Shown: positions 9,381-19,030, numbered from the stretch's first letter. The stretch is DNA of 64,000 nucleotides from Peptostreptococcaceae bacterium VA2 (GCA_000686145.1 JMMB01000007.1:1550001-1614000); one strand, 5' to 3'. Translations and numbers: made by a program. Notes: a model not told the origin generated them from the letters alone.

Positions 9381-9654
9381 GTTATAGCTATTGATTCTGA
9401 TTTGAAATTTATATATTCAAGTGATAGTTTTTTAAAGAGAATAGGATATTAACTAAAGGATGATTTGAAGGTAAAACACCTATATGATGTTTATTCACAA
9501 TATAGGGGAGATGAAAATGCTCAAGAGTTTTGTGGAAAATATAAATAATATTAAATCTGATACCAATGAATTAGAAAAAGAAACATTAAGTGAGGAAGAA
9601 ATATCGAAATATATTAATAAAGGATTCCAATTAACAAATCCTTTTTTTATTTAA
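9381..9654 (+). pseudogene. Relic of a PAS-type sensor protein
   Basis: One frame (9381-9548) reads VIAIDSDLKFIYSSDSFLKR, a PAS-like strand-turn-strand, is broken by an in-frame stop, and continues with a KDDLKV..LYDVYSQYRG stretch to a second stop. A second frame (9517-9654) encodes 45 acidic residues and ends inside a terminator stem. I see no intact gene. Together they look like the eroded remains of a sensory protein, and the 45-codon frame alone is unlikely to be functional. Confidence 0.45.
9619..9648 (+). terminator. Intrinsic terminator
   Basis: AAAGGATT pairs with AATCCTTT and is followed by seven Ts in total. It overlaps the end of the short open frame at 9517-9654. Confidence 0.7.
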
Positions 9655-9754
9655 AATGAGTATTCTTTCTCCATAATTATAAATTAAAATCTAAATGAAA
9701 AGAAAAAGACTATGAAGGGAGTGTGATTATATGGACAGTAGCCCCTTACCATTG

Positions 9755-9854
9755 AGGGAAAACTATAGAATTAAAAAATGTATAGAGTTCATATACATCA
9801 CTATAAAACACTTATTATAGTTTATGGATATGAGCTCTTAAAGGGAGTGAGAGC
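9755..9854 (+). promoter_or_regulatory. Structured leader upstream of the mgtE relic
   Basis: AAACTATAG near 9755 can pair with TATAGTTT near 9817-9824, enclosing a hairpin of ATGTATA with TATACAT (about 9777-9796). mgtE genes of Gram-positives often have magnesium riboswitch leaders, but I could not match the M-box consensus. This is only a fold-able leader, possibly decayed with its gene. Confidence 0.25.
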
Positions 9855-10637
9855 ATGAGAGAAATAATTGAAGAATTATTCTTAGATGATACCGTTGACT
9901 TTATTCAAGAATTACCTGCAAATATAATAAAAAAGTTCTTAGAAATACATCAATAGAAAAAAGAGAGCTTATAAACCAATTTTTAAAATATGAGGAAGAT
10001 TCGGCTGGGTCAATAATGACAATAGAATTCGTTGACTTAAAAGAAGATATAACTTTAAAGCAAGCTATAAATCATGTAAGAAAAAATATATTAGATAAAG
10101 AAACTATTAAAACTTGTTTTGTAATTGATAAAAATATAAAATTAAAAGGGACGATATTTTTAAAAGATTTAATAGTAAGTGAAGAAGATGCTATTATAGC
10201 TAATATCATGAATAAAAATATAATATATACTAAAACAACGGAAGATCAAGAAAATATAGCAAGAATACGACTTGGTATATATGGCAGTAGTAGATAAAGA
10301 AGATAGGTTATTAGGTATGATTACAGTATATGATATTGTAGATATTATAGAACAAGAAAATACAGAAGATTTTCAAAAGATGGCTGCAATGCAACCAAAT
10401 GAACAGCCATATCTAAAAACTCCTGTATTAGAACTTGCAAGACATAGAGTTATATGGCTTTTAGTTCTTATGATTTCAGCAACACTAACAGGGTCTATAA
10501 TAAAGAGATTTGATGATGTTATACAATCAGTAGTAATATTAGCTGCAATAATGGCAAGTCCATTAATGACAACTATAGTAGATACATTCGCATTGATAGT
10601 TTACTTTGGTTTAGCCAAATTGATTTTAGGCGTATAA
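9855..10637 (+). pseudogene. mgtE: Degraded magnesium transporter MgtE
   Basis: Clear MgtE pieces lie in different frames. The N-domain piece DDTVDFIQELPANIIKK ends in a stop at about 9957. EDSAGSIMTIEFVDLKED and the first CBS domain run to a second break near 10290. The next frame has VVDKEDRLLGMITVYDIVDI, the QENTEDFQKMAAM linker and the first membrane helix. VVILAA then joins directly to IMASPLMTTIVDTFALIVYF, so the middle of the membrane domain has been deleted. The usual N-terminal start is missing as well. At least two frameshifts plus one internal deletion make this non-functional. Confidence 0.85.
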
Positions 10638-10651
10638 CAATTTAGATAAAT

Positions 10652-10695
10652 AAAGTCTACTAATAATTAAAAATTATTAGTAGACTTTATTTTTA
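10652..10695 (+). terminator. Strong intrinsic terminator
   Basis: A 17-bp perfect stem (AAAGTCTACTAATAATT and its complement, 3-nt loop) is followed by ATTTTTA. It probably once terminated mgtE. Confidence 0.85.
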
Positions 10696-10794
10696 TAATA
10701 CTAATAGACAATTTAATAAAGTTATTATTTAAAGTTTTAAAATAATGATTTTATTAGAGATAGATAAGAAAGAGGGCATAGATAAAATGAAAAA

Positions 10795-11089
10795 ACTAAT
10801 ATACCTGTAGTAATGTTAACCGCTAAGGTAGAAGACGAGGATAGAATTGAAGGATTTAACTTAGGCTGTGGTGATTATATGTGTAAACCTTTTAATGATG
10901 GCTTCAAATCCTAAAAGGATATATACAATATAAGAACTTTTAGAAAATGTAGTAGAGGGATATTATGAAAAAATGGATAGAGTTATAGACAGTCATATAA
11001 AAAACCTAAGACAAAAAATAGAACTAGATTCAAAAGATTGTAAAATAATACAGACTGTTTATGGGGTAGGATATAAATTTGGGTTATAA
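10795..11089 (+). pseudogene. Degraded OmpR-family response regulator
   Basis: Two pieces of one regulator survive in different frames. The receiver core reads IPVVMLTAKVEDEDRIEG to DYMCKPF and then stops near 10914. The DNA-binding end reads [10 protein letters not shown]-like sequence, then [12 protein letters not shown] and [10 protein letters not shown]. The receiver N-terminus with the phosphoacceptor Asp and the linker are missing. The wording resembles BaeR-type regulators. Its 3' end overlaps the TTG start of the following intact kinase, so the pair was once an operon. Confidence 0.85.
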
Positions 11090-12482
11090 AATCAAAAGAA
11101 TATCATTAAATAAACAGATAATCATATCCTTTACTATAATAATGACTTTAACTATTTTAACTATAGGTATATTTGTTAATAAATCTTTTGAATCAGAATT
11201 TAGGAAGTATGTAGATGAGAGTAACAAAGCAGAAGTAGACCATCTTGTTTTGGATTTAAGAAATGTATATAAAGATTATGAATGGGATAGCGAAGCAATA
11301 AAGATATTAGGAGAAGATGCAATTAAAAAAGGAATAGCATTAGAGGTTTATGATAAAGATAACAACTTAATATGGGGCGTATTTGAAGATGAAAAAATGC
11401 TATCTAATCAAACCTTAAATAATATTCGTGAGAACATGAAAACCATAGATCAAAATTGGAATGGTAAACTTAAAGAGTATAAATTTAACATATATGATGA
11501 TAGTAATAATTTTATAGGATATGAAAAAATAGTTCACTATGATTCAATATATTATATGGAAAATGACATTGAAATTTTGAATATAATGGATAGATTTATG
11601 ATAACTATAAGTGTTGTATCTATAGGAAGTATTATAATTATATCAATAATAATATCTAAATCAATATCAAATCCCATAGAAAAAGTATCTAGTATGGCTA
11701 AAGTTATAGGAGAGGGAAAGTACAAAAATAAGTTAGATTATAAAAGCAACATAAAAGAAGTAGATGAACTTATAGTTTCTATAAATAAGTTAGCTGATGA
11801 GTTAAGTAAACAAGAGCAACTAAGAAAAAGATTAACTACAGATATAGCACATGAATTAATAACTCCAATAACTAGCATTCAAGGGCATTTGGATACTATT
11901 ATAGATGGTATATGGGAGGCAACTCCAAAGAGACTTGTAAGTATAAGAGAAGAAGTATCTAGACTTGGAAATTTAATAGGAGATCTTAGAAATTTAGCTA
12001 AATTTGATAGTGAAACAAATAAAATTTATAAAACGAATACTAATTTAAAAGAGCTTATAGAAAATATAGTTTATAATTATGAAAGTAAAGCTTTAGAGAA
12101 AAATATAAATATAAATTGCGATTTAAAGGATATATGGATAGATATAGATAAAAATCAATTCTCACAGATTTTAGTGAATTTATTATCAAATGCTATTAAA
12201 TATACCAATTATAAAGGAAGCATAAATATAGCTGTACATGAAGAAGATGATGCTATCAATATAGTTGTTAAAGATAATGGTATTGGAATACCCAATGAAG
12301 ATTTAAATTATATATTTGAAAGATTTTATAGAGTAGATAAATCTAGAAACAAAGAAACTGGAGGTATTGGTGCAGGTCTTGCTATAGCAAAGTCTATAGC
12401 CAATGCACATGAAGGAGATATAATTGTAAATAGTGAATTAAACAAAGGAACTGAATTTATTATTAAGCTTCGTAAATTATAA
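11079..12482 (+). CDS. Sensor histidine kinase (BaeS-like), partner regulator decayed
   Basis: 467 aa. It has a membrane helix near residues 12-32, an extracytoplasmic domain of about 130 residues, a second helix (about 172-195), then HAMP and HisKA with [18 protein letters not shown] (His about 257; the usual Arg after HEL is Ile). The HATPase domain has [24 protein letters not shown] and a G2 loop reading [11 protein letters not shown]. The frame is intact, but the cognate regulator is a relic, so the kinase must either act on another regulator or be on its way to decay. The TTG start overlaps the relic. Confidence 0.82.
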   Translation: MGYKIKRISLNKQIIISFTIIMTLTILTIGIFVNKSFESEFRKYVDESNKAEVDHLVLDLRNVYKDYEWDSEAIKILGEDAIKKGIALEVYDKDNNLIWGVFEDEKMLSNQTLNNIRENMKTIDQNWNGKLKEYKFNIYDDSNNFIGYEKIVHYDSIYYMENDIEILNIMDRFMITISVVSIGSIIIISIIISKSISNPIEKVSSMAKVIGEGKYKNKLDYKSNIKEVDELIVSINKLADELSKQEQLRKRLTTDIAHELITPITSIQGHLDTIIDGIWEATPKRLVSIREEVSRLGNLIGDLRNLAKFDSETNKIYKTNTNLKELIENIVYNYESKALEKNININCDLKDIWIDIDKNQFSQILVNLLSNAIKYTNYKGSINIAVHEEDDAINIVVKDNGIGIPNEDLNYIFERFYRVDKSRNKETGGIGAGLAIAKSIANAHEGDIIVNSELNKGTEFIIKLRKL

Positions 12483-12549
12483 AAAATTAAAAATAGTTAT
12501 TGACAGTTAGAAACAAAAGGATTACTATCTAAATATAAAAACTTAATAA

Positions 12550-12657
12550 ATCTTCAGGGCAGGGTGAGATTCCCTACCGGCGGTAAAGCCCGCGAGCCTT
12601 AAATGGTTGATTTGGTGAAATTCCAAAGCCGACAGTATAGTCTGGATGGAAGAAGAT
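12550..12657 (+). ncRNA. FMN riboswitch (RFN element)
   Basis: Canonical RFN blocks are present: AGGGCAGGGTGAGATTCCC, TACCGGCGGTAAAGCCCGCG, AGCC, GATTTGGTGAAATTCC, AAAGCCGACAGT and AGTCTGGATG. They are closed by the P1 helix ATCTTC/GAAGAT. It precedes the riboflavin operon and should shut it off when FMN is plentiful. Confidence 0.97.
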
Positions 12658-12714
12658 AATATAAAAATATAGTAATGTAAGCTTACACAGAATACATATA
12701 TTTATTTGATTTAT

Positions 12715-12749
12715 AAGTTCTGAAATATTTTATATTTCAGAACTTTTTT
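12715..12749 (+). terminator. FMN riboswitch terminator
   Basis: AAGTTCTGAAATAT pairs with ATATTTCAGAACTT and is followed by a T-run. This is the likely regulated terminator of the riboswitch. Confidence 0.85.
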
Positions 12750-12793
12750 AATTAAGTAGGTTTATTTGTGTTACTTAATTTATATTGATACAT

Positions 12794-12824
12794 AAAACCC
12801 TGAGTTATTTTGCTCAGGGTTTTT
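12794..12824 (+). terminator. Second terminator before ribD
   Basis: AAAACCCTGAG pairs with CTCAGGGTTTT and is followed by T residues. A second, GC-rich terminator between riboswitch and ribD is unusual. It could be a backup or the scar of a lost gene. Confidence 0.75.
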
Positions 12825-12902
12825 ATATTTTAATAAATGAATAATCAAAAGCCTTAGAAGATTTTGTTTTTGAGAATAAGATTAAAGAAAGAAGGGCTTA
12901 AA

Positions 12903-14018
12903 GTGGAATTATATTATATGAATTTGGCATTTGATCTAGCTGAAAAAGGTAGAGGAAAGGTTAATCCAAACCCTATGGTAGGAGCAGTGATAGTAAAGAA
13001 TAATAAAATAATAGGTCAAGGATATCATGAACAATATGGAAAAAATCATGCAGAAATAAATGCACTAAATAGTGCAAAAGAAGATGTAGAAGGAGCAACT
13101 ATGTATGTAACATTAGAACCTTGCTATCATTATGGAAAAACACCTCCTTGTGTAGAAAAAATAATAGAAAATAAAATAGAAAAAGTTATAATAGCATCAC
13201 TTGATCCTAATCCTTTGGTTAGTGGTAATGGAATTAAGAAGCTTAGAAATGCAGGAATTTACGTTGAGGTTGGACTTTTAGATGAAAAAAATAAAAAATT
13301 AAATGAAGTATTTATGAAGTACATAGTGAAAAAAAAGCCATTTGTAGTTATGAAATCTGCAATGTCTTTAGATGGGAAGATAGCCACATATAGTGGAGAG
13401 TCAAAATGGATAAGCAGTGAAAAATCAAGAAAACAAGTTCACAAGCTAAGAAATGAATTTATGGGAATCTTAGTAGGTGTAAATACAGTAATTAAAGATG
13501 ACCCAGAATTAACTTGTAGATTGGAAAATTGTACAAATCCAATAAGAATAATAGTAGATAGCACACTTAGAATTCCACTTAATTCAAAAGTAGTTAAAGA
13601 AAGTAATAAAGCCAAAACTATTATTGTAACTACAGAAAAAGCTGATAAATATAGTATCAAAAACTTAGAAAGTAATGGTGTAAAAGTAATAATAGCTAAG
13701 TCGAAAGATAATAGAGTAGATTTAGATAATATGATGAAAAAGTTAGGAAAATTAAAAATAGATAGCATTTTGTTAGAAGGGGGATCATCATTAAACTTTT
13801 CAGCACTTGAACAAAATATAGTAGATAAGATACAAGTGTATATTGCACCAAAGATAATTGGTGGGCAAAATTCAAAAACCCCAATAGGTGGAAAAGGAAT
13901 AGATTTATTACAAGATGCTTTTAAGGTGAAGGATATAACCTTAAAAACTATAGGAGAAGACATTTTGATTGAGGGATATTTTGAGGGGAGAGAAAAAGTA
14001 AATTGTTTACAGGCATAG
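12903..14018 (+). CDS. ribD: Bifunctional riboflavin deaminase/reductase RibD
   Basis: Deaminates the GTP-derived pyrimidine, then reduces its ribosyl side chain. The N-terminal deaminase zinc site is NHAEINAL with EPCYHYGKTPPC. The reductase domain starts near KPFVVMKSAMSLDGKIAT. I chose GTG at 12903 (VELYYMN..) because family members begin a few residues before the conserved NPNPMVGAVIV. An in-frame ATG at 12864 would add 13 atypical residues. 371 aa. It overlaps ribE by 16 nt. Confidence 0.93.
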   Translation: MELYYMNLAFDLAEKGRGKVNPNPMVGAVIVKNNKIIGQGYHEQYGKNHAEINALNSAKEDVEGATMYVTLEPCYHYGKTPPCVEKIIENKIEKVIIASLDPNPLVSGNGIKKLRNAGIYVEVGLLDEKNKKLNEVFMKYIVKKKPFVVMKSAMSLDGKIATYSGESKWISSEKSRKQVHKLRNEFMGILVGVNTVIKDDPELTCRLENCTNPIRIIVDSTLRIPLNSKVVKESNKAKTIIVTTEKADKYSIKNLESNGVKVIIAKSKDNRVDLDNMMKKLGKLKIDSILLEGGSSLNFSALEQNIVDKIQVYIAPKIIGGQNSKTPIGGKGIDLLQDAFKVKDITLKTIGEDILIEGYFEGREKVNCLQA

Positions 14019-14659
14019 TAGAAGAGATAGGTAGTATTGAAGATATTAAAAATGGAGAAAAATCATCAAAACTTATAATTAGAGGTAATAAGGTTTTAGA
14101 GCAAAGTAAGCTAGGAGACAGTATCTGTACAAATGGGGTTTGCTTAACAGTAAGTAAGCTAGATTCTAATAAATTTGAGGCTGATGTTATGGCAGAGACT
14201 CTTAGAAAAAGTAATTTAGAAATTTTAAAAGTTGGAAGTAAAGTAAATTTAGAAAGGGCCTTAAGTCTACAAACTAGACTAGGAGGGCATATAGTAAGTG
14301 GTCATATTGATGGATTAGGTGAGATTATCTCTTTAGAGAAAGAAGGTAATGCAGTTTGGGTAAGTATAAAAACCTCGCCAGATATATTAAAGTATATTGT
14401 TTATAAAGGGTCTATTGCAATAGATGGAATAAGCTTAACAGTGGCTTATGTAGATGAGGAAATGTTTAAAGTATCAATAATTTTACATACCTCAAAACAA
14501 ACTACCTTACTAAATAAAGTAGTAGGTGAAAGTGTAAACCTTGAATGCGATGTAATAGGAAAGTATGTAGAAAAATTATTAGGTTTATCTAATAAAATTC
14601 AACAAGTAAAAGAAAGTTCTATAAATGAAGATTTTCTTAAGGTAAATGGATTTTTGTAA
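14003..14659 (+). CDS. ribE: Riboflavin synthase alpha chain
   Basis: Dismutates two 6,7-dimethyl-8-ribityllumazines to riboflavin. Two homologous lumazine-binding barrels are visible. The first starts MFTGIVEEIG (TTG start) and the second contains GGHIVSGHIDGLG. 218 aa, normal length. Translationally coupled to ribD. Confidence 0.93.
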   Translation: MFTGIVEEIGSIEDIKNGEKSSKLIIRGNKVLEQSKLGDSICTNGVCLTVSKLDSNKFEADVMAETLRKSNLEILKVGSKVNLERALSLQTRLGGHIVSGHIDGLGEIISLEKEGNAVWVSIKTSPDILKYIVYKGSIAIDGISLTVAYVDEEMFKVSIILHTSKQTTLLNKVVGESVNLECDVIGKYVEKLLGLSNKIQQVKESSINEDFLKVNGFL

Positions 14660-14703
14660 AAAATAATTATGTATAGGTACTTTTAATATAGGAGGAATAG
14701 ATT

Positions 14704-15903
14704 ATGTTTGAATTTAATACTATTGAGGAAGCAATTGAGGATATAAGGGAAGGGAAAATGATAATAGTAGTAGATGACCCTGATAGAGAAAATGAAGGTG
14801 ATTTACTAATGGCAGCAGAAAAAGCTACTCCAGAAGCTATAAACTTTATGGCTAAATATGGAAGAGGACTTATATGTATGCCAATGGAAGCGCAACAATT
14901 AAGCAAATTAAATATAAATCAAATGGTACAAAATAATACTGATAATCATGAAACAGCTTTTACTGTAAGTATTGACCATGTGGATACTACTACAGGAATT
15001 TCAGCTTATGAAAGAGCATTGACAATACAAAAAACTTTAGATAATTATGCAAAACCAGAAGATTTTAGAAGACCGGGACATATATTTCCACTGCAAGCAA
15101 AAGAAGGTGGAGTGTTAGTAAGAAAAGGCCATACAGAAGCTGCTGTAGATTTACCAAGATTAGCTGGATTAAAGCCAGGTGGAGTAATCTGTGAAATAAT
15201 GAATGATAAGGGTGAGATGTCTAGGACTCCTGAATTAATGGAATTTGCAAAAATACATAAATTAAAAATTATAACGATAGCAGATTTAATATCATATAGA
15301 AAGAAAAGTGAAAAACTTGTTGAAAGAGTAGTAGAAATAGAAATGCCAACAAAGTATGGTGATTTTAAAATGTATGGATTTATAAATAAAATTAATGGTG
15401 AGCATCATGTAGCCTTAGTAAAAGGTGATATATGTGAAGATGAACCTATATTAACTAGAGTTCACTCTGAATGTTTGACAGGTGATGCATTAGGTTCTAA
15501 AAGATGTGACTGTGGAGAGCAATACGACTTGGCTATGAAAAATATAGAAGAAGAAGGAAGAGGAATACTTTTATATATGAGACAAGAAGGAAGAGGAATA
15601 GGTCTAATAAATAAATTAAAAGCTTATGCTCTTCAAGACCAAGGTTTAGATACAGTTGAAGCAAATATTAAATTAGGATTTGAAGCAGATATGAGAGAGT
15701 ATTTTATAGGAGCTCAAATACTTCAAGATTTAGGGGCTACAAAACTTAATTTAATGACAAATAATCCAAGAAAGCTTAATGGATTAAGTGATTATAATCT
15801 TGAAATAGTAAATAGAATACCGATTCAAATGAATCATAATGAAGTAAATGAGTTTTATTTAAGAACAAAACAAGAAAAGTTAAAGCATATGTTAGCATAC
15901 TAA
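14704..15903 (+). CDS. ribBA: Bifunctional DHBP synthase / GTP cyclohydrolase II
   Basis: The N-terminal half makes 3,4-dihydroxy-2-butanone 4-phosphate ([18 protein letters not shown] near residue 22). The C-terminal half opens GTP (zinc cysteines in [18 protein letters not shown], and RQEGRGIGL). Together they supply both riboflavin precursors. 399 aa, ATG after a GGAGG site. Confidence 0.95.
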   Translation: MFEFNTIEEAIEDIREGKMIIVVDDPDRENEGDLLMAAEKATPEAINFMAKYGRGLICMPMEAQQLSKLNINQMVQNNTDNHETAFTVSIDHVDTTTGISAYERALTIQKTLDNYAKPEDFRRPGHIFPLQAKEGGVLVRKGHTEAAVDLPRLAGLKPGGVICEIMNDKGEMSRTPELMEFAKIHKLKIITIADLISYRKKSEKLVERVVEIEMPTKYGDFKMYGFINKINGEHHVALVKGDICEDEPILTRVHSECLTGDALGSKRCDCGEQYDLAMKNIEEEGRGILLYMRQEGRGIGLINKLKAYALQDQGLDTVEANIKLGFEADMREYFIGAQILQDLGATKLNLMTNNPRKLNGLSDYNLEIVNRIPIQMNHNEVNEFYLRTKQEKLKHMLAY

Positions 15904-15933
15904 AATAATAAAAAAATTAGGGGGAGATTTAAT

Positions 15934-16395
15934 ATGAGAACAATAGAAGGAAATTTAGTGTCAAATGGTTTGAAGGTTGGAATCGTAGTTGGAAGATTTA
16001 ATGAATTCATAGTTTCAAAATTACTAGGAGGAGCATTAGATGGATTAAAAAGACATGGTGTAGAAGAAGATAGCATAGAGGTTGCGTGGGTACCAGGAGC
16101 ATTTGAAATACCATTATTAGCAAAAAAAATGGCTAAAAGTAAAAAATATGATGCTGTTATATGTTTAGGTGCAGTTATAAAAGGATCTACTCCACATTTT
16201 GACTATGTATGCTCAGAAGCCTCTAAAGGTGTTGCATCAGTGTCATTAAGTGAAGAATTACCAGTTGTATTTGGAATATTAACTACTGACACAATAGAAC
16301 AAGCTATAGAAAGAGCTGGAACTAAAGCGGGCAACAAAGGTTATGATGCAGCAGTAACAGCTATAGAGATGTCTAATCTATTAAAGAACTTTTAA
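15934..16395 (+). CDS. ribH: 6,7-dimethyl-8-ribityllumazine synthase
   Basis: Condenses the RibD and RibB products. 153 aa with the family's [42 protein letters not shown] and the late motif [14 protein letters not shown]. Last gene of the operon, followed by a strong terminator. Confidence 0.95.
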   Translation: MRTIEGNLVSNGLKVGIVVGRFNEFIVSKLLGGALDGLKRHGVEEDSIEVAWVPGAFEIPLLAKKMAKSKKYDAVICLGAVIKGSTPHFDYVCSEASKGVASVSLSEELPVVFGILTTDTIEQAIERAGTKAGNKGYDAAVTAIEMSNLLKNF

Positions 16396-16463
16396 TTAAA
16401 AGAAAAATATAATTTACTAAGACTATTATCTATAATTCAAAGTGATAGAGATTAGTAAAATAT

Positions 16464-16504
16464 AAAAGGCACTATACTTTTAATAAAGTATAGTGCCTTT
16501 TTGA
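16464..16504 (+). terminator. rib operon terminator
   Basis: AAAAGGCACTATACTTT pairs with AAAGTATAGTGCCTTTT around TAAT, followed by T residues. The A-run on the left means it can also act for the opposing gene at 16513-17607. Confidence 0.88.
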
Positions 16505-16512
16505 AATTATAG

Positions 16513-17607
16513 TTATATAAATAAAAGTGAAAGTAAGATTATTATAAAAGGAATAGCAAAGAATATTTTACCATTAGTATTACCTATATTTACAGTCCAA
16601 CCAACACCAAATCTTTTTTGAACAAATAAAGAAGGGTCATTTGGATTATTATAAATTGAACCTAAAATCCATAAAGAATCATCATCATCAACAGAATAAA
16701 CAGCATTCTTACTTTTACTAGGTGATTTATAATATAAATAAGTTTGGTAAATAGCTACTAATATAATGATTATAATATCTGGCCATAAAATAAACGTATT
16801 TATAGAACTAGCATTAGCCGTAGCAAGTAGTATAGCAATAAACATAACTTGAGTAGCTAAATTTAAAATGAAGAAAGTGATTCCAAATTTGTTCAAATAA
16901 TATAAATGAACTTTTTTACTTTCTTCAATATCATTTACAGAAAGCTTAGCTCTACTTTTTAGAGAAGCAACTGAAGAAATATATATAACAAATCCAAGAC
17001 CTACCATCATAGCTACTTGAGTTAACACAGTAACAAAAGATTTATCAGTAAAAGCATCAGCTTCACCACTAGGACCCCAATGAGAAGGAATAAGATCAGG
17101 CATAGAATTATATTGAGTTAATGTATAAATTCCAACTAAAGTTACTATTATAACAGGAATAACAAATAATAGAGAAAATTTCTTTATTATTCTATTTTTT
17201 TCATTAATAAATTCAGTATCAAAAATAACTTTAGTTTTTTCTAAATCTAAATCACAAATATTTAAGGCTAATTCTTTTTTCAAAGATTTAACATTATTAT
17301 GAATGTATACATATACTGCAAATTGATACAAACAAAAGGCTAGTATAGGACCTATTGATGAAAATATATATGCTTCAAAACCATAAATAGAAACTAAAGT
17401 AAATATTGTAAATATTATAAATCCAATAGTAACTAAAATCTTAAAGCGCTTATCTAAAGCCTTAAATTGTTCTTTATCAAAATAATCACTGTTTAAGCTA
17501 ATTCCATAAAATTGTCTTTTACCACTTAAGGCTTGAGTAAAGTAAATCATTATATAAATTAGAAATAAAGTTGGAACGTTAACAAGTAAAGCTGTAGTAC
17601 TATTCAT
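16513..17607 (-). CDS. DUF1648/DUF5808 membrane protein
   Basis: A 364-residue membrane protein with about eight hydrophobic segments. The region around residues 165-200 (LIPSHWGPSGEADAFTDKS) is the DUF1648 signature shared with SdpI-like immunity proteins. The C-terminus has a DDDSLWILGSIYNNPNDPSLFV block typical of DUF5808. The start overlaps the upstream GntR gene by 8 nt, so the regulator very likely controls it. Exact function unknown; immunity or cell-envelope stress is a guess. Confidence 0.8.
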   Translation of the reverse strand: MNSTTALLVNVPTLFLIYIMIYFTQALSGKRQFYGISLNSDYFDKEQFKALDKRFKILVTIGFIIFTIFTLVSIYGFEAYIFSSIGPILAFCLYQFAVYVYIHNNVKSLKKELALNICDLDLEKTKVIFDTEFINEKNRIIKKFSLLFVIPVIIVTLVGIYTLTQYNSMPDLIPSHWGPSGEADAFTDKSFVTVLTQVAMMVGLGFVIYISSVASLKSRAKLSVNDIEESKKVHLYYLNKFGITFFILNLATQVMFIAILLATANASSINTFILWPDIIIIILVAIYQTYLYYKSPSKSKNAVYSVDDDDSLWILGSIYNNPNDPSLFVQKRFGVGWTVNIGNTNGKIFFAIPFIIILLSLLFI

Positions 17608-17989
17608 AATCTTTCACCCCATATTTATCAAATAATTTATTGCTATAATCTAAAAACTCCTCACGAGACATACCAGTAAGATATGTTTGTGCAACTAAAA
17701 GGTCTAGCATAGACTTAATTTTATTATCATTTAAGTCATTTTTAGGTAAGGGAAGGGTATTTACAATAGCACCTTTTCGTCTATCAATATTTATATAACC
17801 TTCATCTTTAAGTAAATTATAAGATTTGTTAACCGTATGAAGATTAACACCTATTTCCTCAGCCATATTTCTAACAGATGGTAAAGATTCATTAAGTTTT
17901 AAATTACCATTTGCAATAGCCTTAATAATTTCTTCTCTAATTTGTGTGTATATAGGTACATCACTGTTAAAGTCTAAATTTAAAATCAC
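17600..17989 (-). CDS. GntR/YtrA-family transcriptional repressor
   Basis: 129 aa. A winged helix (VPIYTQIREEI, then LPSVRNMAEEIGVNLHTVNKSY) is followed by a short C-terminal tail, as in the YtrA subfamily. The GTG at 17987-17989 follows GGAGGTG at the right spacing; an upstream TTG at 18004 lies ahead of that site and is rejected. A 25-bp palindrome about 55 bp upstream is the expected autoregulatory operator. Confidence 0.88.
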   Translation of the reverse strand: MILNLDFNSDVPIYTQIREEIIKAIANGNLKLNESLPSVRNMAEEIGVNLHTVNKSYNLLKDEGYINIDRRKGAIVNTLPLPKNDLNDNKIKSMLDLLVAQTYLTGMSREEFLDYSNKLFDKYGVKDYE

Positions 17990-18044
17990 ATAGAACACCT
18001 CCAAATATAAATAGATTTTAAAAATGTTTACTTAATAAATTCTA

Positions 18045-18069
18045 TTTGTTATATATATTATATAACAAA
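18045..18069. promoter_or_regulatory. 25-bp perfect palindrome, likely GntR operator
   Basis: TTTGTTATATA and TATATAACAAA are separated by TAT, with no mismatch. It sits in the promoter region of the minus-strand GntR/DUF1648 operon. YtrA-type regulators bind such palindromes over their own promoters, so autoregulation is the simple reading. Confidence 0.7.
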
Positions 18070-18137
18070 CTATGATGGTGTTACAAGTATATTAAAAAAA
18101 TAAATAATAAAAATAAAAATTAGTACAAAATAAAAGA

Positions 18138-18159
18138 GCCATGGTTATTTAACCACAGC
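18138..18159 (-). terminator. Minus-strand hairpin terminator
   Basis: Read on the minus strand, GCTGTGGTTA pairs with TAACCATGGC (two G-U pairs), followed by TCTTTTATTTT. It lies just after the stop of the minus-strand relic at 18167-18304. Confidence 0.5.
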
Positions 18160-18166
18160 TATAAAT

Positions 18167-18304
18167 CTATCTATTTTTGCCTAATATAAAGTTTTTATAT
18201 TTTTTGACTAACAAACTATCCTTATCTTTAATGTAAACATCTTCATCTAAAATCCTCATTCTATAAGAATACATAGCATATTAACCAAGCTTATCAACTA
18301 ACAT
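18167..18304 (-). pseudogene. Unidentified minus-strand coding relic
   Basis: A frame reading MLVDKLG, stop, YAMYSYRMRILDEDVYIK and a basic tail KYKNFILGKNR ends at a stop followed directly by a terminator hairpin. The composition is coding-like, but there is an in-frame stop and no ribosome site. I cannot name the family. It looks like the C-terminal remnant of a deleted gene. Confidence 0.35.
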
Positions 18305-18364
18305 CTTTTATAGGAGTCCCTTCCTTCCTATACTTAATAATAAAGCAACAGAGAGGATAATATT

Positions 18365-18661
18365 ATGAGTTTGATAATAGAAGATATATATTTGCTAGAT
18401 GAACCTACTAGCTTTTTAGATATAAAAAATCAAATTGAAGTTATGAAGATAGCTAGAAAATTAGCTGACAATGGGAAAATAGCTATAATAGTTGTTCATG
18501 ATTTAAATATGGCTATGAAATATTCTGATAAGATAATACTTCTTGAAAATGGGAGTGTAGTAGCATCAGGTAAACCACTTGATGTTTTAACTGAGGAAAA
18601 TATAAAAAAAGTATATGATGTGGATGTTGACATAGTAAATAATTATATTATTGCTGTATAG
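18365..18661 (+). pseudogene. C-terminal fragment of a FepC-type ABC ATPase
   Basis: 98 residues with a Walker B and D-loop reading IYLLDEPTSFLD, an H-loop VVHDLNMAMKYSD, and a C-terminal ENGSVVASGKPLDVLTEE typical of iron-siderophore or cobalamin importers. Walker A and the ABC signature are absent, so it cannot hydrolyse ATP. No permease or binding-protein gene is adjacent. A truncated remnant. Confidence 0.75.
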
Positions 18662-18819
18662 ATAATCAGCTCATAAAAGACATTAGCTAAATCGTCAACG
18701 TTTTTTTATACAAAAAAGAGGGGGACTATACCCATCTTAAAATATATATGATTCTTACTTTGGGGAAAGTAGAATATAGACTAAAAAGTTAACGTATTTA
18801 GTCGAAATAGAAACAAAAA

Positions 18820-18847
18820 AGTCAGAAGACCAAAAAGTCTTCTGACT
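18820..18847 (-). terminator. Perfect-stem terminator, minus strand
   Basis: AGTCAGAAGAC pairs perfectly with GTCTTCTGACT. Read on the minus strand, the stem is followed by a T-run (TTTTTTG). Confidence 0.8.
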
Positions 18848-18970
18848 ATATAAAGATATTTTCAAATATCTAAGTTTCTATTAAATATGTATTTCACAAG
18901 ATTAATTATAGGATAGCGTAATATAGAAGTCAATAAAAAAATTACTATTTATGTAATTTAGAATATTCAC

Positions 18971-19030
18971 AAAAAAACTCCCTAAGTTTATTGTATAGAA
19001 ATCCTACATATTTAAACCTTTAAGGAGTTT
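18971..19030 (-). terminator. Terminator of the ferredoxin gene
   Basis: On the minus strand, AAACTCC and GGAGTTT close a long stem-loop whose right arm runs into seven Ts, directly after the ferredoxin stop codon. Confidence 0.6.

Noticed and set aside
9517-9654. 45-codon ORF with ATG and AGGGGAG in front
   Set aside because: Overlaps the PAS relic in another frame and ends inside a terminator stem; more likely debris than a gene.
9755-9854. M-box magnesium riboswitch before mgtE
   Set aside because: Fold-able, but the conserved M-box blocks could not be matched, so only a structured leader is reported.
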